From: Thermoguttaceae bacterium
GTDB lineage: Bacteria > Planctomycetota > Planctomycetia > Pirellulales > Thermoguttaceae
Assembly: GCA_028695965.1 (NCBI GenBank)
Contig: JAQVHZ010000018.1
Coordinates: forward strand, 1-32,085
Reading direction: 5' to 3'
Length of the DNA: 32,085 nt
The position numbers and the translations under genes are program-made. How positions within the stretch are numbered: position 1 is the stretch's first letter; every line of letters begins with the position of its first letter. This document shows positions 1-7,874 of the stretch, in pieces. The notes below the pieces were generated by a model that saw nothing but the letters and a program-made list of their open reading frames with translations, was not told the DNA's origin and did no database searches.

Positions 1-1
1 A

Positions 2-47
2 CGAACGCCAATAGGCTTGCAGACGAAGCCTGTTGGCGCAGCGTTCG
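2..47. other. Imperfect hairpin in the leader of the first gene
   Basis: An inverted repeat is visible: CGAACGC (2-8) pairs with GCGTTCG (41-47), and the inner CAATAGGCTT pairs with AAGCCTGTTG with one G-U pair. An A-rich tract follows rather than a T-run, so it is not a plus-strand rho-independent terminator; on the minus strand the T-run would precede the stem. It ends about 12 bases before the ribosome binding site of the gene at 71. It may be a 5' leader structure or the end of something left of the window. Confidence 0.5.
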
Positions 48-70
48 AAAAAAGAAAAAGAGGTTAAAAA

Positions 71-1276
71 GTGATAAAACGAATAATCTCCATTGCGCTT
101 CTTTTTACGATAACGACTGTCAGCGCTTCTGCATTTGCAGAAAACGAAAGAGAAATCTTCGAAAATGCAATTTCTTGGCTTCAAGCGGAATCGACTTGGC
201 AAATTAGAGCTTGCAAACGCGATATGCACAACGGCGTCGTAGCTTTTCCCCCGCAGGTTGGAATTGGATATGAAGCCTTCTGGCTCCGTGACTACGCATA
301 TATGCTCGAAGGCGCTCCGGAGGCCTTCTCTGAAAAAGAGCTACTCGACGCTGTCGAAGTCTTTCTAAATGCGCAGCGAGACGACGGCGCGTGCGTCGAC
401 TGCGTGAAATTCGACGGAACGCCCATATACCAGCCAGGATACGGTTCGATGGGTTCCAATCCTGTGGCTGACGGCAGCCAATTCACTGTCGACGTCGTCT
501 ACTGCACGTGGCGCAAATTACGGGATCCCAAACTCCTTGAACCGCGCGTTCTTGACTCTCTCATTAAAGCGCTCAACGCCGTACCGCGTTCAGAATCGGG
601 ACTTGTATTCATCGATCCACAACTCGATTGGGATCGCTGTCCATATGGATTCCACGATACAATTCGGAAACAGGGAGAAGCGCTGTTTTGTTCGCTCCTT
701 TACTGTCAAGCGGCAGGCCAACTGAGCGAAATGCTTCGTGAAGGCGGCAGAGAAATTGATGCAAAACGTTTTGACGACGATAAAATCAAAGTTGCAAATT
801 CCATCAACCAAACATTTTGGGACGAAGAAGTCGGACTCTACCGGGGAGCGACGATCCAGTGTCGTGAACACGACGTCTGAGGAAGCGCTTTTGCCGTCTA
901 TCTTGGCGTTGCGCCGGAAGAGAAAACACAAAGAATCGCTTCTTACTTCAAGAAACACTACTCCGAACTTACTCAAAATGGCCAAGTTCGAGGAACAATT
1001 GGCGGAGTCTATTGGGAAAAGGGCTGTGAACGCGACTTCTATCAAAATGGAGCATATTGGGGTACGGCAAGCGGGTGGTTCATCTACGCATTGGCGACAA
1101 TTGACGTCCCCCTTGCCGCTCAGGCAACGCGCGAGTTGATAAACGACTATCGGAGAAATGGCGTCAATGAATGGATTTTCGGAGAAAAACGCAATATGCC
1201 TCAATATGTGGCAAATGCGGCGCTCCCTATTGCAGGTTTGCGCAAAACGCTGGATCTGCTTGAGCGTCAACCTTAA
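71..1276 (+). pseudogene. Secreted six-hairpin glycosidase-like protein, interrupted by one in-frame TGA (878-880)
   Basis: The GTG start at 71 has an AGAGG ribosome site 6-7 bases upstream. Residues 1-23 form a signal peptide ending in SAFA. The body looks like an (alpha/alpha)6 glycosidase of the amylo-alpha-1,6-glucosidase kind: WLRDY at 71-75, a DGSQF stretch, NQTFWDE, and later GAYWGTASGWF. The first open segment ends at TGA 878-880 after HDV. The same frame then continues without any shift through GSAFAVYLGV to TAA at 1274-1276, where the protein ends naturally. Read through, it has about 401 residues, a normal size for this fold. From memory of the family, the position of the TGA is normally Trp (HDVWGSAFAV), so the change is probably TGG to TGA. 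Other genes in the window end properly in TGA, so the standard code applies. It is therefore a recent nonsense pseudogene, a readthrough gene, or a base-call error. The exact substrate is unknown. Confidence 0.8.
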
Positions 1277-1327
1277 CGTTCGGCAAATACAACAAGTTTA
1301 ACATTAAATCAGTAATCCAATACGGTT

Positions 1328-1343
1328 AGACGAGTATTCGTCT
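1328..1343. promoter_or_regulatory. 16-bp interrupted palindrome upstream of the GH116 gene
   Basis: AGACGA-GTAT-TCGTCT is an inverted repeat with perfect 6-base arms in the 122-bp gap before the GH116-like gene. It lacks a T-run and the loop is short, so an operator is as likely as a hairpin. No convincing sigma-70 promoter was found next to it. Confidence 0.3.
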
Positions 1344-1398
1344 TCACGCCGTTTGAATACTACAGATTCTACTTAGAAAATACGGAGAACAAAAGATT

Positions 1399-3624
1399 AT
1401 GTCTTCGCTAATCATTCGTTCCCTTTTGCTCGTTTCAGCGCTGCTTGCGTTTGAGACCGCTGTTCACGCCCAAACAGAAACGCTCTTTGACGCGTCCGCT
1501 AACCCTAGCGAACTGCAAACGTTCCGAGTTGACGGTCTTCAAGCTTTGGCAAATGCGACAATTTACGACGCTAAGACGCTAACGCGCGGCGGCGCCCCGC
1601 TAGGAGGACTAGGAACCGGATATATAACGTTTGAACCAACAGGAAGACTCGGTCTAATGACGGTTTTGAACAATTATCCTCAGGGCGTTACTCCTAATTC
1701 GCCCTTCTTTCGTCTTCAAACCGACGGTCAAGACTATTCCTTAGCGACGCCCGTTGAAGGCAGTAATGAGAACTGCGCGGCTGAAAGCGCGGACTATTTT
1801 GGTCATTTTCCTGTTGTCGACGCCCGCTTGAATCTCACTATCCCATTTGGATTTGAATGCCGCGCCTTCTATCCTTTGCTGCCCGGTGATTATGAAGCCA
1901 GCAATACGCCAATAGTCTTTTTTGACGCCTATCTTTCTAATAAGTCCGACGAACCCAAAGCTTTTCGATTGATCTTCGGACCATACGGATTTCCAGTGGG
2001 AGAAATTGACGATTATCGCGAGGGAGACTGGGCGGTTTTTCAGACGACCCACCAAGCGCTCAACACGCCCCCTGGAACAATTGCCAATTATGCGCTCGGC
2101 GTTCTTGGCGAGGGCGGTAAAACTGAACATGGAACGGCTGTTTACGAAGGAACTCTTGCTCCAAATGAACGACGTAAAATTTCGTTCCTTCTCGCATGGT
2201 ACGAACCTTATGTGCGCGAAAATTCCGGACGCGTTGAAACAAATTATTATGCGACCCGATTTGAAAGCGCAAAAGACGTTGTAAGAAAGTCCATTCCCAA
2301 AAAAGACGAATGGCTAGAACGAGTTCTTGCGGTTCAGGACGTAATTTACTCGTCCCATTATCCCAATTACCTCCAAGAGCAACTGATTAATATCCCTACG
2401 GCGGTAACGAAAAACACGCTTTGGTTCGCTAAAACGCGCCCAGACGACTGGTTCTCCTCCAAAGGACTTGTTCTCGTCAGCGAGAGCCTTATTGCTTGTC
2501 CGCTCTTGGACACGTTGCCTTGCCGATATTTCGGCCAGTGGTATCAGCTCTTTTTCTTTCCGGACCTTCAACGAATGTCCCTTGAAACTACGCGGTATTT
2601 CCAATTACGCAGCGGCGAACCGCCCTTCAGCACGGGGCAGTTTGCTATACGCGACCCGCGATATCATTGCCAACATACGAACGGCTCCGGCGAATACGCC
2701 CAGATGATCTATCATTATTACCTTAGAACTGGCGACAAAGCTTTTCTTGACGAATTCTGGCCCTCGATGAAAAGCGCTATTGATTTTATGAACTCACTAG
2801 ACGTCGACGGAGATTCGCTAACAGAAGATCATCCGCACAACTTCCGAACGGACGACTACCCGGCTAACGTGCCTATGGACCAATGGCCGTTCTATGGCGT
2901 CTCCAGTTACACAGCCGGCAAGTGCCTGGCGGCGTTGGCTATTGGAATTCAAGCGGCAGAAATTGAAGGAGACCTTGAAACGGCAAACGAGTGGCGTAAA
3001 CGCTTAGAAAAAGGCAAAAAAAGGTATGACGAAGTTCTGTGGAACGGCGAATACTACGACGTCTATGTCGACGAAAAATCGGGACGTAAAAACGACGCCT
3101 GTCTAAGTTGTCAACTTTCAGGATTATGGTCTGTTGGAATCGTCGGCCTGCCGAGCCCTTTCGACGACGACGACAAAATACAAAAGGCGTTCGATTCAAT
3201 TGCAAAATTAAACTTGCACGCGTCCCCGTTCGGTATGGTCAACGCCGTTTACTCCGACGGGACAATCTGTGTTGAAGGCGGATTTCCCCATTCTCCGTGG
3301 TCTGCTGGCAACTTTATCCAATGCAACGCTATGACAGCAGGAGCCTTTTTGTATAACGGCCGCCGCGAAGAAGGCTTGACGACAATCAAAGACTCGCTCG
3401 ACACGATTTTCCGAGGTCCAATTCCGCTTCCATGGTCCCAACCCTGCGGACTTGATATGAAAACGGGCGGAAGTTGTTTTGGCTTTGATTACCTCGACCA
3501 CGTTATTTCTTGGACGTACCCGTTGTTATATGACGGACAATCGATACAAGAAGCGGTGGTAGAAGGCGGATTTATCCAGTCGATTCTCGACGCCGCTCAA
3601 AGCAAAGAAGAAAACAAAGAGTAA
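1399..3624 (+). CDS. Secreted GH116/DUF608-family glycoside hydrolase
   Basis: 741 residues with a signal peptide (about 1-24, ending VHAQ). Residues 64-74, GGAPLGGLGTG, are the glycine-rich N-terminal signature of the DUF608/GH116 group, which includes bile-acid beta-glucosidase 2 and bacterial beta-glucosidases/xylosidases. The C-terminal half resembles the (alpha/alpha)6 catalytic barrel: GEYAQMIYHYYLRTGD, then DVDGDSLTED near residue 470 where the family carries its acid/base Asp region, and LWNGEYY near 547. The start is ATG 1399 with GGAG at 1384-1387, a rather long spacing. The gene lies 122 bp behind the interrupted glycosidase on the same strand, so both may act on the same exported glycan. 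It ends at a terminator (3680-3726). I am confident of the family; the sugar specificity cannot be read from the sequence, and I have not aligned the catalytic residues. Confidence 0.8.
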   Translation: MSSLIIRSLLLVSALLAFETAVHAQTETLFDASANPSELQTFRVDGLQALANATIYDAKTLTRGGAPLGGLGTGYITFEPTGRLGLMTVLNNYPQGVTPNSPFFRLQTDGQDYSLATPVEGSNENCAAESADYFGHFPVVDARLNLTIPFGFECRAFYPLLPGDYEASNTPIVFFDAYLSNKSDEPKAFRLIFGPYGFPVGEIDDYREGDWAVFQTTHQALNTPPGTIANYALGVLGEGGKTEHGTAVYEGTLAPNERRKISFLLAWYEPYVRENSGRVETNYYATRFESAKDVVRKSIPKKDEWLERVLAVQDVIYSSHYPNYLQEQLINIPTAVTKNTLWFAKTRPDDWFSSKGLVLVSESLIACPLLDTLPCRYFGQWYQLFFFPDLQRMSLETTRYFQLRSGEPPFSTGQFAIRDPRYHCQHTNGSGEYAQMIYHYYLRTGDKAFLDEFWPSMKSAIDFMNSLDVDGDSLTEDHPHNFRTDDYPANVPMDQWPFYGVSSYTAGKCLAALAIGIQAAEIEGDLETANEWRKRLEKGKKRYDEVLWNGEYYDVYVDEKSGRKNDACLSCQLSGLWSVGIVGLPSPFDDDDKIQKAFDSIAKLNLHASPFGMVNAVYSDGTICVEGGFPHSPWSAGNFIQCNAMTAGAFLYNGRREEGLTTIKDSLDTIFRGPIPLPWSQPCGLDMKTGGSCFGFDYLDHVISWTYPLLYDGQSIQEAVVEGGFIQSILDAAQSKEENKE

Positions 3625-3679
3625 ATCTTGCATATAAAGTAAATAAATGCGCTAGACTCAATCAGTTTTTGAAAAGAAC

Positions 3680-3726
3680 GTGCCGTATAGTCAGAACAAA
3701 CGGCTATGCGGCGCTTCTGTTTTTTA
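3680..3726 (+). terminator. Rho-independent terminator after the GH116 gene
   Basis: GTGCCGTATAGTC (3680-3692) pairs with GGCTATGCGGCGC (3702-3714) through 13 pairs including a few G-U pairs. A TTTTTT run follows at about 3720. It sits 56 bases after the stop codon. Confidence 0.75.
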
Positions 3727-3916
3727 TTCTAAACGTGATCTTCAGCCACAATCTTCAATCGCAATCCTTGAATTCTGACTAACTCCCTATAAAACCGACT
3801 GCAATGGTTCATAAAACAAGACCGTAAAAATAATTTAAAAAAATAAAAGAGCCCCTTGAAATTATTTTATTGTATGTTAATGTTATTAGTAATTGAATGA
3901 CAATAAGGAAATAAAA

Positions 3917-4375
3917 ATGCAACAACAGACGGACCCTATATTCCAAGAATTTAGCGATATCTGTCGCAAACTGGATTGGAGGATGACGTCCTCTCGACTT
4001 GCCGTATATCGGTACGTAAGAGGCAACAAGGAGCATCCAACTGTAGACGCTGTTTGGAAAGCTGTCCAAAAAGAACAACCAAATATTTCCCGCGAAAGCG
4101 TTTATCGCATTTTAACAGACTTTGCAGCTAAAGGCTTGATCTATATCTTGGATCCGCCCAATGTAGTCGCCAGATATGATTCTAGTTCTAAAAGACACGA
4201 TCATTTCTTCTGCCAACAATGTGGTAAAATTGTCGATTTCAACGCCGACGAAATTGACGCTATTATTAGAAACAAGCTAAGCGCAGTCGGCAGAATTGAC
4301 CGCGTTGAAGCGCGCGTCTTAGGAGTTTGTCAAGAATGTTTGGATAAAGAAACGGTCTCTAAAACAATCAAATAA
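3917..4375 (+). CDS. perR: PerR-type Fur-family peroxide-sensing repressor
   Basis: 152 residues from ATG 3917, chosen over the in-frame ATG 3893 because AAGGAA lies 6 bases upstream. The N-terminal winged helix (about 10-80) has the Fur-like stretch around SRESVYRIL. The dimerisation domain has HDHFFCQQCG (94-103) and a second CxxC pair (C138, C141) for structural zinc. Candidate regulatory-metal ligands H40, D88, H94, H96 and D107 match the known Bacillus PerR set (H37, D85, H91, H93, D104) with a constant offset of three. Asp rather than Glu at the last position favours PerR over Fur. Rubrerythrin follows 103 bp downstream on the same strand, as expected for a peroxide-stress unit. The upstream DNA is very AT-rich, but no clear PerR box was seen. 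Fur or Zur remain less likely alternatives. Confidence 0.85.
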   Translation: MQQQTDPIFQEFSDICRKLDWRMTSSRLAVYRYVRGNKEHPTVDAVWKAVQKEQPNISRESVYRILTDFAAKGLIYILDPPNVVARYDSSSKRHDHFFCQQCGKIVDFNADEIDAIIRNKLSAVGRIDRVEARVLGVCQECLDKETVSKTIK

Positions 4376-4478
4376 TATCAGTCTCAACCTTACCAAACGA
4401 ACGTTGGGTTAACAGACAGCGACGCGCTAGACGGCCATAGCCCTCGTTTGACAATATTAACGTGAAAGGAAAATAAAA

Positions 4479-5039
4479 ATGGAAAAAGTCAAGATGTTTG
4501 TCTGCAAAGTCTGCGGTTACGTGCATATGGGCGAAGCTCCCCCTGAACGTTGCCCGCAATGCGGAGTTCCGGCGTCGAAATTTGAGGAGAAAACGAACAA
4601 TGGTCCTATTGCCTTTGCAACCGTTCACTCCATCGGCGACGGCAAAGTCGAAGATAATGAAGTTGTAGAAGGTCTCCGTTCCAACTTCACCGGCGAATGC
4701 ACCGAGGTCGGTATGTATCTCGCGATGAGCCGTCAAGCAGAGCGTGAAGGTTATCCAGAAATCGCCGAAGCTTATAAGCGTTATGCGTTTGAAGAAGCCG
4801 AACACGCCTCCAAATTTGCGGAACTCCTCGGCGAAGTCCTTGTCGCTGACACGAAGACCAATCTGAAAATGCGCGTTGAAGCAGAAGCAGGCGCTTGCGC
4901 GGGTAAATTCGAATTGGCAAAACGCGCTAAGGAACTCGGATACGACGCAATCCACGATACCGTTCATGAAATGGCAAAAGACGAAGCGCGTCACGGCGCC
5001 GGTTTCGCCGGTTTGCTTAAACGTTACTTTGGCGACTGA
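4479..5039 (+). CDS. Rubrerythrin with N-terminal rubredoxin domain (reverse rubrerythrin)
   Basis: 186 residues, start ATG 4479 with an AAAGGA site about 8 bases upstream. The rubredoxin iron site comes first (C9, C12, C25, C28). A ferritin-like four-helix diiron domain follows, with E73, the EEAEH motif (105-109) and the DEARH motif (168-172), each giving an ExxH ligand pair. Classical rubrerythrins have the rubredoxin domain at the C-terminus; this reversed order is known from clostridia and other anaerobes. The enzyme reduces hydrogen peroxide to water in the cytoplasm using electrons from NAD(P)H via redox partners. It lies behind the PerR gene and ends at a strong terminator, and is probably derepressed by peroxide. 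It indicates an anaerobic or microaerobic lifestyle. Confidence 0.92.
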   Translation: MEKVKMFVCKVCGYVHMGEAPPERCPQCGVPASKFEEKTNNGPIAFATVHSIGDGKVEDNEVVEGLRSNFTGECTEVGMYLAMSRQAEREGYPEIAEAYKRYAFEEAEHASKFAELLGEVLVADTKTNLKMRVEAEAGACAGKFELAKRAKELGYDAIHDTVHEMAKDEARHGAGFAGLLKRYFGD

Positions 5040-5081
5040 GCGACTCGCCGCTTGACAGTGCGGTAATGCGTCAATCAATAG

Positions 5082-5113
5082 AAAAGGTCGGGAGAAATCT
5101 CTCGGCCTTTTTG
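5082..5113 (+). terminator. Rho-independent terminator after rubrerythrin
   Basis: AAAGGTCGGGAGA pairs with TCTCGGCCTTT(TT) across a 3-4 base loop, a 13-bp stem with two G-U pairs, followed by TTTTTG. It begins 43 bases after the rubrerythrin stop. Confidence 0.88.
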
Positions 5114-5156
5114 TATTAATGCGCCAGTTGCCATACGCTTCATTCGTAGTTGATTC

Positions 5157-5185
5157 TTGAAAAACGTTTACAATTCGGTTAGAAT
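5157..5185 (+). promoter_or_regulatory. Sigma-70-type promoter of the sialidase gene
   Basis: TTGAAA (5157-5162), a 17-base spacer, then TAGAAT (5180-5185). The -35 box is part of TTCTTGAAA, the same 9-mer used by both divergent promoters near 23460. The expected transcript start near 5192 leaves a leader of about 48 bases before the sialidase ATG. Confidence 0.7.
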
Positions 5186-5239
5186 GGAGAGGTAGTCTCC
5201 ACAAGTCGGCGCTTGTTTATCATTATAAGGAGGAATCCA

Positions 5240-6799
5240 ATGAAAGTACCCTTCTCTTTCGTTTTTATGCTGGGTTTTCTTAGCGCTATTGCTTTTACCC
5301 CGGCGTCTGACGGGTTCGAACCATCGAACGTTTCGTTAAAATTCACCGGCGCTAACACGCCGATTATCATTTCGTCCAAAGGCGATATTCGTTCGACAAA
5401 AGTACAGGCGTTTGATTTCTCTTCAAACGGAAAATTAGAAGAGGTCGTTATCAATCTTTCGGAACCCAAGTTCCTTCGCGGGCTTGAAGCTCGAATTGGA
5501 GACGTGGTTGTTGGAAGCTGCGAAGTCGGAGGAACTTCTAACCTCGATCCCAATGCGGCCCTACAAATTCCAATTCGAATTGACGCCGAACTCGCTGCAA
5601 AAGCGTTAAAAGATTCGCCGGAACTTTCTGTCTGGGCTTCCCCGTCGGAATTCGCCGCGCCCGATATAAAAATAACAATTGGCATACAATCGCTTACCAT
5701 TGACGGAGAAAAGCGCTCGGTCGAAGGCGAACGGATCGAGTATAGGTTTGGCGTCTTAGTTCGTGAACCTAACTGGGACGGCGTCAGCGCTTATCGTATC
5801 CCGGCGCTTGGCCGTTCCAACACGGGGACGCTTATCGCCGTCTATGACGCTAGAAACGCTAACCCAACCGACCTGCCGGGCGATATCGACGTCGCGTGCA
5901 GTAGGAGTTTTGACAACGGAAAAACATGGGAGCCAATGCAGCTGGCAATTGATTTCAAAGGAGAAGACGAGGCGAAAGAAGGCGTTGGCGATCCGGCCAT
6001 TCTTGTCGACGCCAGGACGGGACGAATTTGGATTGCCGCACTATGGGCTCACAACGGCAAATCATTGTGGGATTCGGAGCCCGGCTTGAAACTTGGAACG
6101 TCTGGACAACTTGTTCTCGCCTACAGCGACGACGACGGCGCAACGTGGAGCGAACCGCGAAATATTACCGCCGATACGGCTCCCGACAAAGATTGGCGTG
6201 TTCTTTTCCAAGGTCCTGGAACTGGAATCGTTACAAGAGACGGTAAACTTGTCTTTCCAGCGCAATTTCTCGATAAAGATAAAGGATTCTTCTCGACCAT
6301 CATTTGGAGCGACGACCGAGGAGAGACATGGACAGTTGGAACCGGAGCTAAATATTCCACTTGTGAATCGCAGGTCGTTGAACTGAACGACGGCTCAATC
6401 ATGATCAATATGCGCAACTTTGGTACGAAAAATTTTGCGCGTTCCGTCGCCGTTACTAACGATTTAGGCAAGACATGGACGCAACACGAAGAGATGAGTA
6501 ACGATCTGCCTTGCCCTATCTGTCAGGCTTCTCTCATACGCATTAAATCGACGCTCGACGGCGACGACTCTAATCTGCTTGCGTTCATGAACCCTAATTC
6601 TGAAAAGGCGCGAGTCGATATGACCCTTAAGCTGAGCGAAGACGAAGGTCAAACTTGGCCGCGTTCATTAACGCTCTATCGTCCGCACTGTTACGGATAT
6701 TCGTCGATCATTAAAATCGACGCTGACACAATCGGCGCTCTCTATGAAACACAAGGCGGATTGATTTATCAAACAGTAAAGACGCAAGACGTCAAGTAA
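5240..6799 (+). CDS. Secreted exo-alpha-sialidase (GH33-like, BNR repeats)
   Basis: 519 residues from ATG 5240, which has AAGGAGG about 7 bases upstream; the upstream TTG in frame has no such site. A signal peptide (about 1-22) is followed by a beta-rich N-terminal domain (25-165) like that seen before bacterial sialidase propellers. The six-bladed propeller starts near 170. YRIP (185-188) holds the arginine-triad Arg186. There are five Asp-boxes: SFDNGKTW 223-230, SDDDGATW 296-303, SDDRGETW 357-364, TNDLGKTW 406-413 and SEDEGQTW 466-473. NMRN (390-393) gives a second triad Arg, YGYSS (485-489) fits the nucleophile-Tyr region, and E503 in LYETQG the conserved late Glu. It should release terminal sialic acids from glycoconjugates outside the cytoplasm. 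No sialic-acid catabolic genes are nearby, so it may serve to expose underlying sugars. A related bacterial neuraminidase-like hydrolase with altered specificity is the main alternative. Confidence 0.9.
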   Translation: MKVPFSFVFMLGFLSAIAFTPASDGFEPSNVSLKFTGANTPIIISSKGDIRSTKVQAFDFSSNGKLEEVVINLSEPKFLRGLEARIGDVVVGSCEVGGTSNLDPNAALQIPIRIDAELAAKALKDSPELSVWASPSEFAAPDIKITIGIQSLTIDGEKRSVEGERIEYRFGVLVREPNWDGVSAYRIPALGRSNTGTLIAVYDARNANPTDLPGDIDVACSRSFDNGKTWEPMQLAIDFKGEDEAKEGVGDPAILVDARTGRIWIAALWAHNGKSLWDSEPGLKLGTSGQLVLAYSDDDGATWSEPRNITADTAPDKDWRVLFQGPGTGIVTRDGKLVFPAQFLDKDKGFFSTIIWSDDRGETWTVGTGAKYSTCESQVVELNDGSIMINMRNFGTKNFARSVAVTNDLGKTWTQHEEMSNDLPCPICQASLIRIKSTLDGDDSNLLAFMNPNSEKARVDMTLKLSEDEGQTWPRSLTLYRPHCYGYSSIIKIDADTIGALYETQGGLIYQTVKTQDVK

Positions 6800-6826
6800 A
6801 GCGTAACATACGCAAATAACACAAAC

Positions 6827-6858
6827 GGCGGCGCTTGTTATCTATAACAAGCGCCGCC
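6827..6858. terminator. Bidirectional terminator between sialidase and the rpe operon
   Basis: A perfect 14-bp stem GGCGGCGCTTGTTA / TAACAAGCGCCGCC encloses a 4-base loop. T-rich but imperfect tails follow on each strand. It sits midway between two convergent genes (stops at 6799 and 6891). Confidence 0.8.
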
Positions 6859-6890
6859 ATTATTTACAGAATTGCAGACCCTATCCAAGC

Positions 6891-7874
6891 TCAGGCAAAC
6901 AGAGCGCGCATCTTCGCCAGCCCCGTCTTCGCTTGTTCAAGCGCCGACATTTGTTTCGTATACGTCGGATTGAAAAGCTCAAGAGAAAGGGCGCCGGAGA
7001 ATCCGTTCTTTCCAAGCGTCGACAAAATCTCGCGCAAAGGCGCGACGCCGTCGCCGGGAAAGACTCGGTCGCTGTCGTTAAGCTTCTCGCGCGCAGGCGT
7101 CGACGGGTAGTCGTTCAAGTGAAAAATTGGCATAGCCGAACCAGCGACAAGGTTCAAGCCGGCAAAGGAATTTCCGCCGCGATACAAATGATAGGCGTCA
7201 AGCAGAAGCCCCGCGTCAGCGCGGTTCGTTTCCGCACAAATTGCTAAACCGTCAGAAAGACGACTGAGCGTAGGAGACGCGCCCCACAATTCTAAAAGCG
7301 CGCGTACGCCAAAGGACGAACAAAGTTCTAGTACGGCGGCATAACGTTCTGCAATCACCGATATGCCTTCGATTTTTTCATTCCACGGACCCGCGGCTGG
7401 CGCGGCAACACAGGGCGCGCCAATAGCGGCCAGCGCTTCTGCTTGTCGTTTCAACTCGTCCAAACCTGCAGCTCGTTTCTCTGGCTCGTTCATGATCCAC
7501 GTTGCAAAACCAATGCCGCCCTCGACTTGTAGCCCTTCGCCATCAAGGAATTTCTTCAAATCGGCAAGTTTAGCAGGAGCAAAAGGATTATCTCCTTCTT
7601 TGGCATAGTCGCTCAAGCGATCAATCCAAAGCTCAACAGAGCGATAGCCGGCGTCACGAGCGACTTCAAGCTCTTTCATCAAAGGAAGATTGTAATTCCG
7701 AATCGTTCCCAAATTCAAGCAGAAGCGCACAGACGACGGATCGGGCAAGGCGACAGAGGGCGTCGTACTTTCAACGGCGGCAGTCTGAGCAAGAGGCGTT
7801 TTTAAAAGAACGGTTCCACAAGCAAGAGCGCCTAAGAAAGCGCGGCGAGGTAATTGATTTTCCATAGGTATCAC
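6891..7874 (-). CDS. Exported sugar phosphate isomerase/epimerase-like TIM-barrel protein
   Basis: 327 residues from GTG 7874, whose GTGA overlaps the rsgA stop by 4 bases, suggesting translational coupling; ATG 7865 is an alternative. Residues 9-20 (PRRAFLGALACG) form a Tat-like leader. The rest resembles the AP-endonuclease-2/xylose-isomerase-like TIM barrel: candidate metal ligands E195 (LLELWG), D226 (LLLDAYH), H252 (FHLNDYP) and E299 (SLELF) follow the E-D-H-E pattern of this superfamily. Its reaction is unknown. Exported members occur in Planctomycetota and Bacteroidota next to Gfo/Idh oxidoreductases, and some related proteins act on 3-keto sugars. It is the last gene of a housekeeping operon (rpe, accD, rsgA), which says little about its substrate. 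Confidence 0.8.
   Translation of the reverse strand: MIPMENQLPRRAFLGALACGTVLLKTPLAQTAAVESTTPSVALPDPSSVRFCLNLGTIRNYNLPLMKELEVARDAGYRSVELWIDRLSDYAKEGDNPFAPAKLADLKKFLDGEGLQVEGGIGFATWIMNEPEKRAAGLDELKRQAEALAAIGAPCVAAPAAGPWNEKIEGISVIAERYAAVLELCSSFGVRALLELWGASPTLSRLSDGLAICAETNRADAGLLLDAYHLYRGGNSFAGLNLVAGSAMPIFHLNDYPSTPAREKLNDSDRVFPGDGVAPLREILSTLGKNGFSGALSLELFNPTYTKQMSALEQAKTGLAKMRALFA

Noticed and set aside
878..920. Selenocysteine at the in-frame TGA
   Set aside because: No convincing SECIS-like hairpin follows the TGA, and the family position is expected to be Trp, not Cys or Sec.
590..1270. 226-codon minus-strand ORF across the break in the first glycosidase gene
   Set aside because: It is antisense to clear glycosidase sequence on both sides of the TGA, has a low-quality Cys/Ser-rich translation, and no ribosome site was evident.
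3861..3906. PerR box upstream of perR
   Set aside because: The region is AT-rich with TTATTGT/ACAATAA arms 26 bases apart and ATTAGTAAT, but nothing matches the 7-1-7 PerR palindrome well enough.
4447..4452. TTGACA before rubrerythrin as a -35 box
   Set aside because: The matching -10 position would overlap the ribosome site and leave no leader; co-transcription with perR is more likely.
4368..5204. 278-codon minus-strand ORF
   Set aside because: It lies opposite the well-supported rubrerythrin gene; its Phe-rich translation is typical of an antisense shadow.
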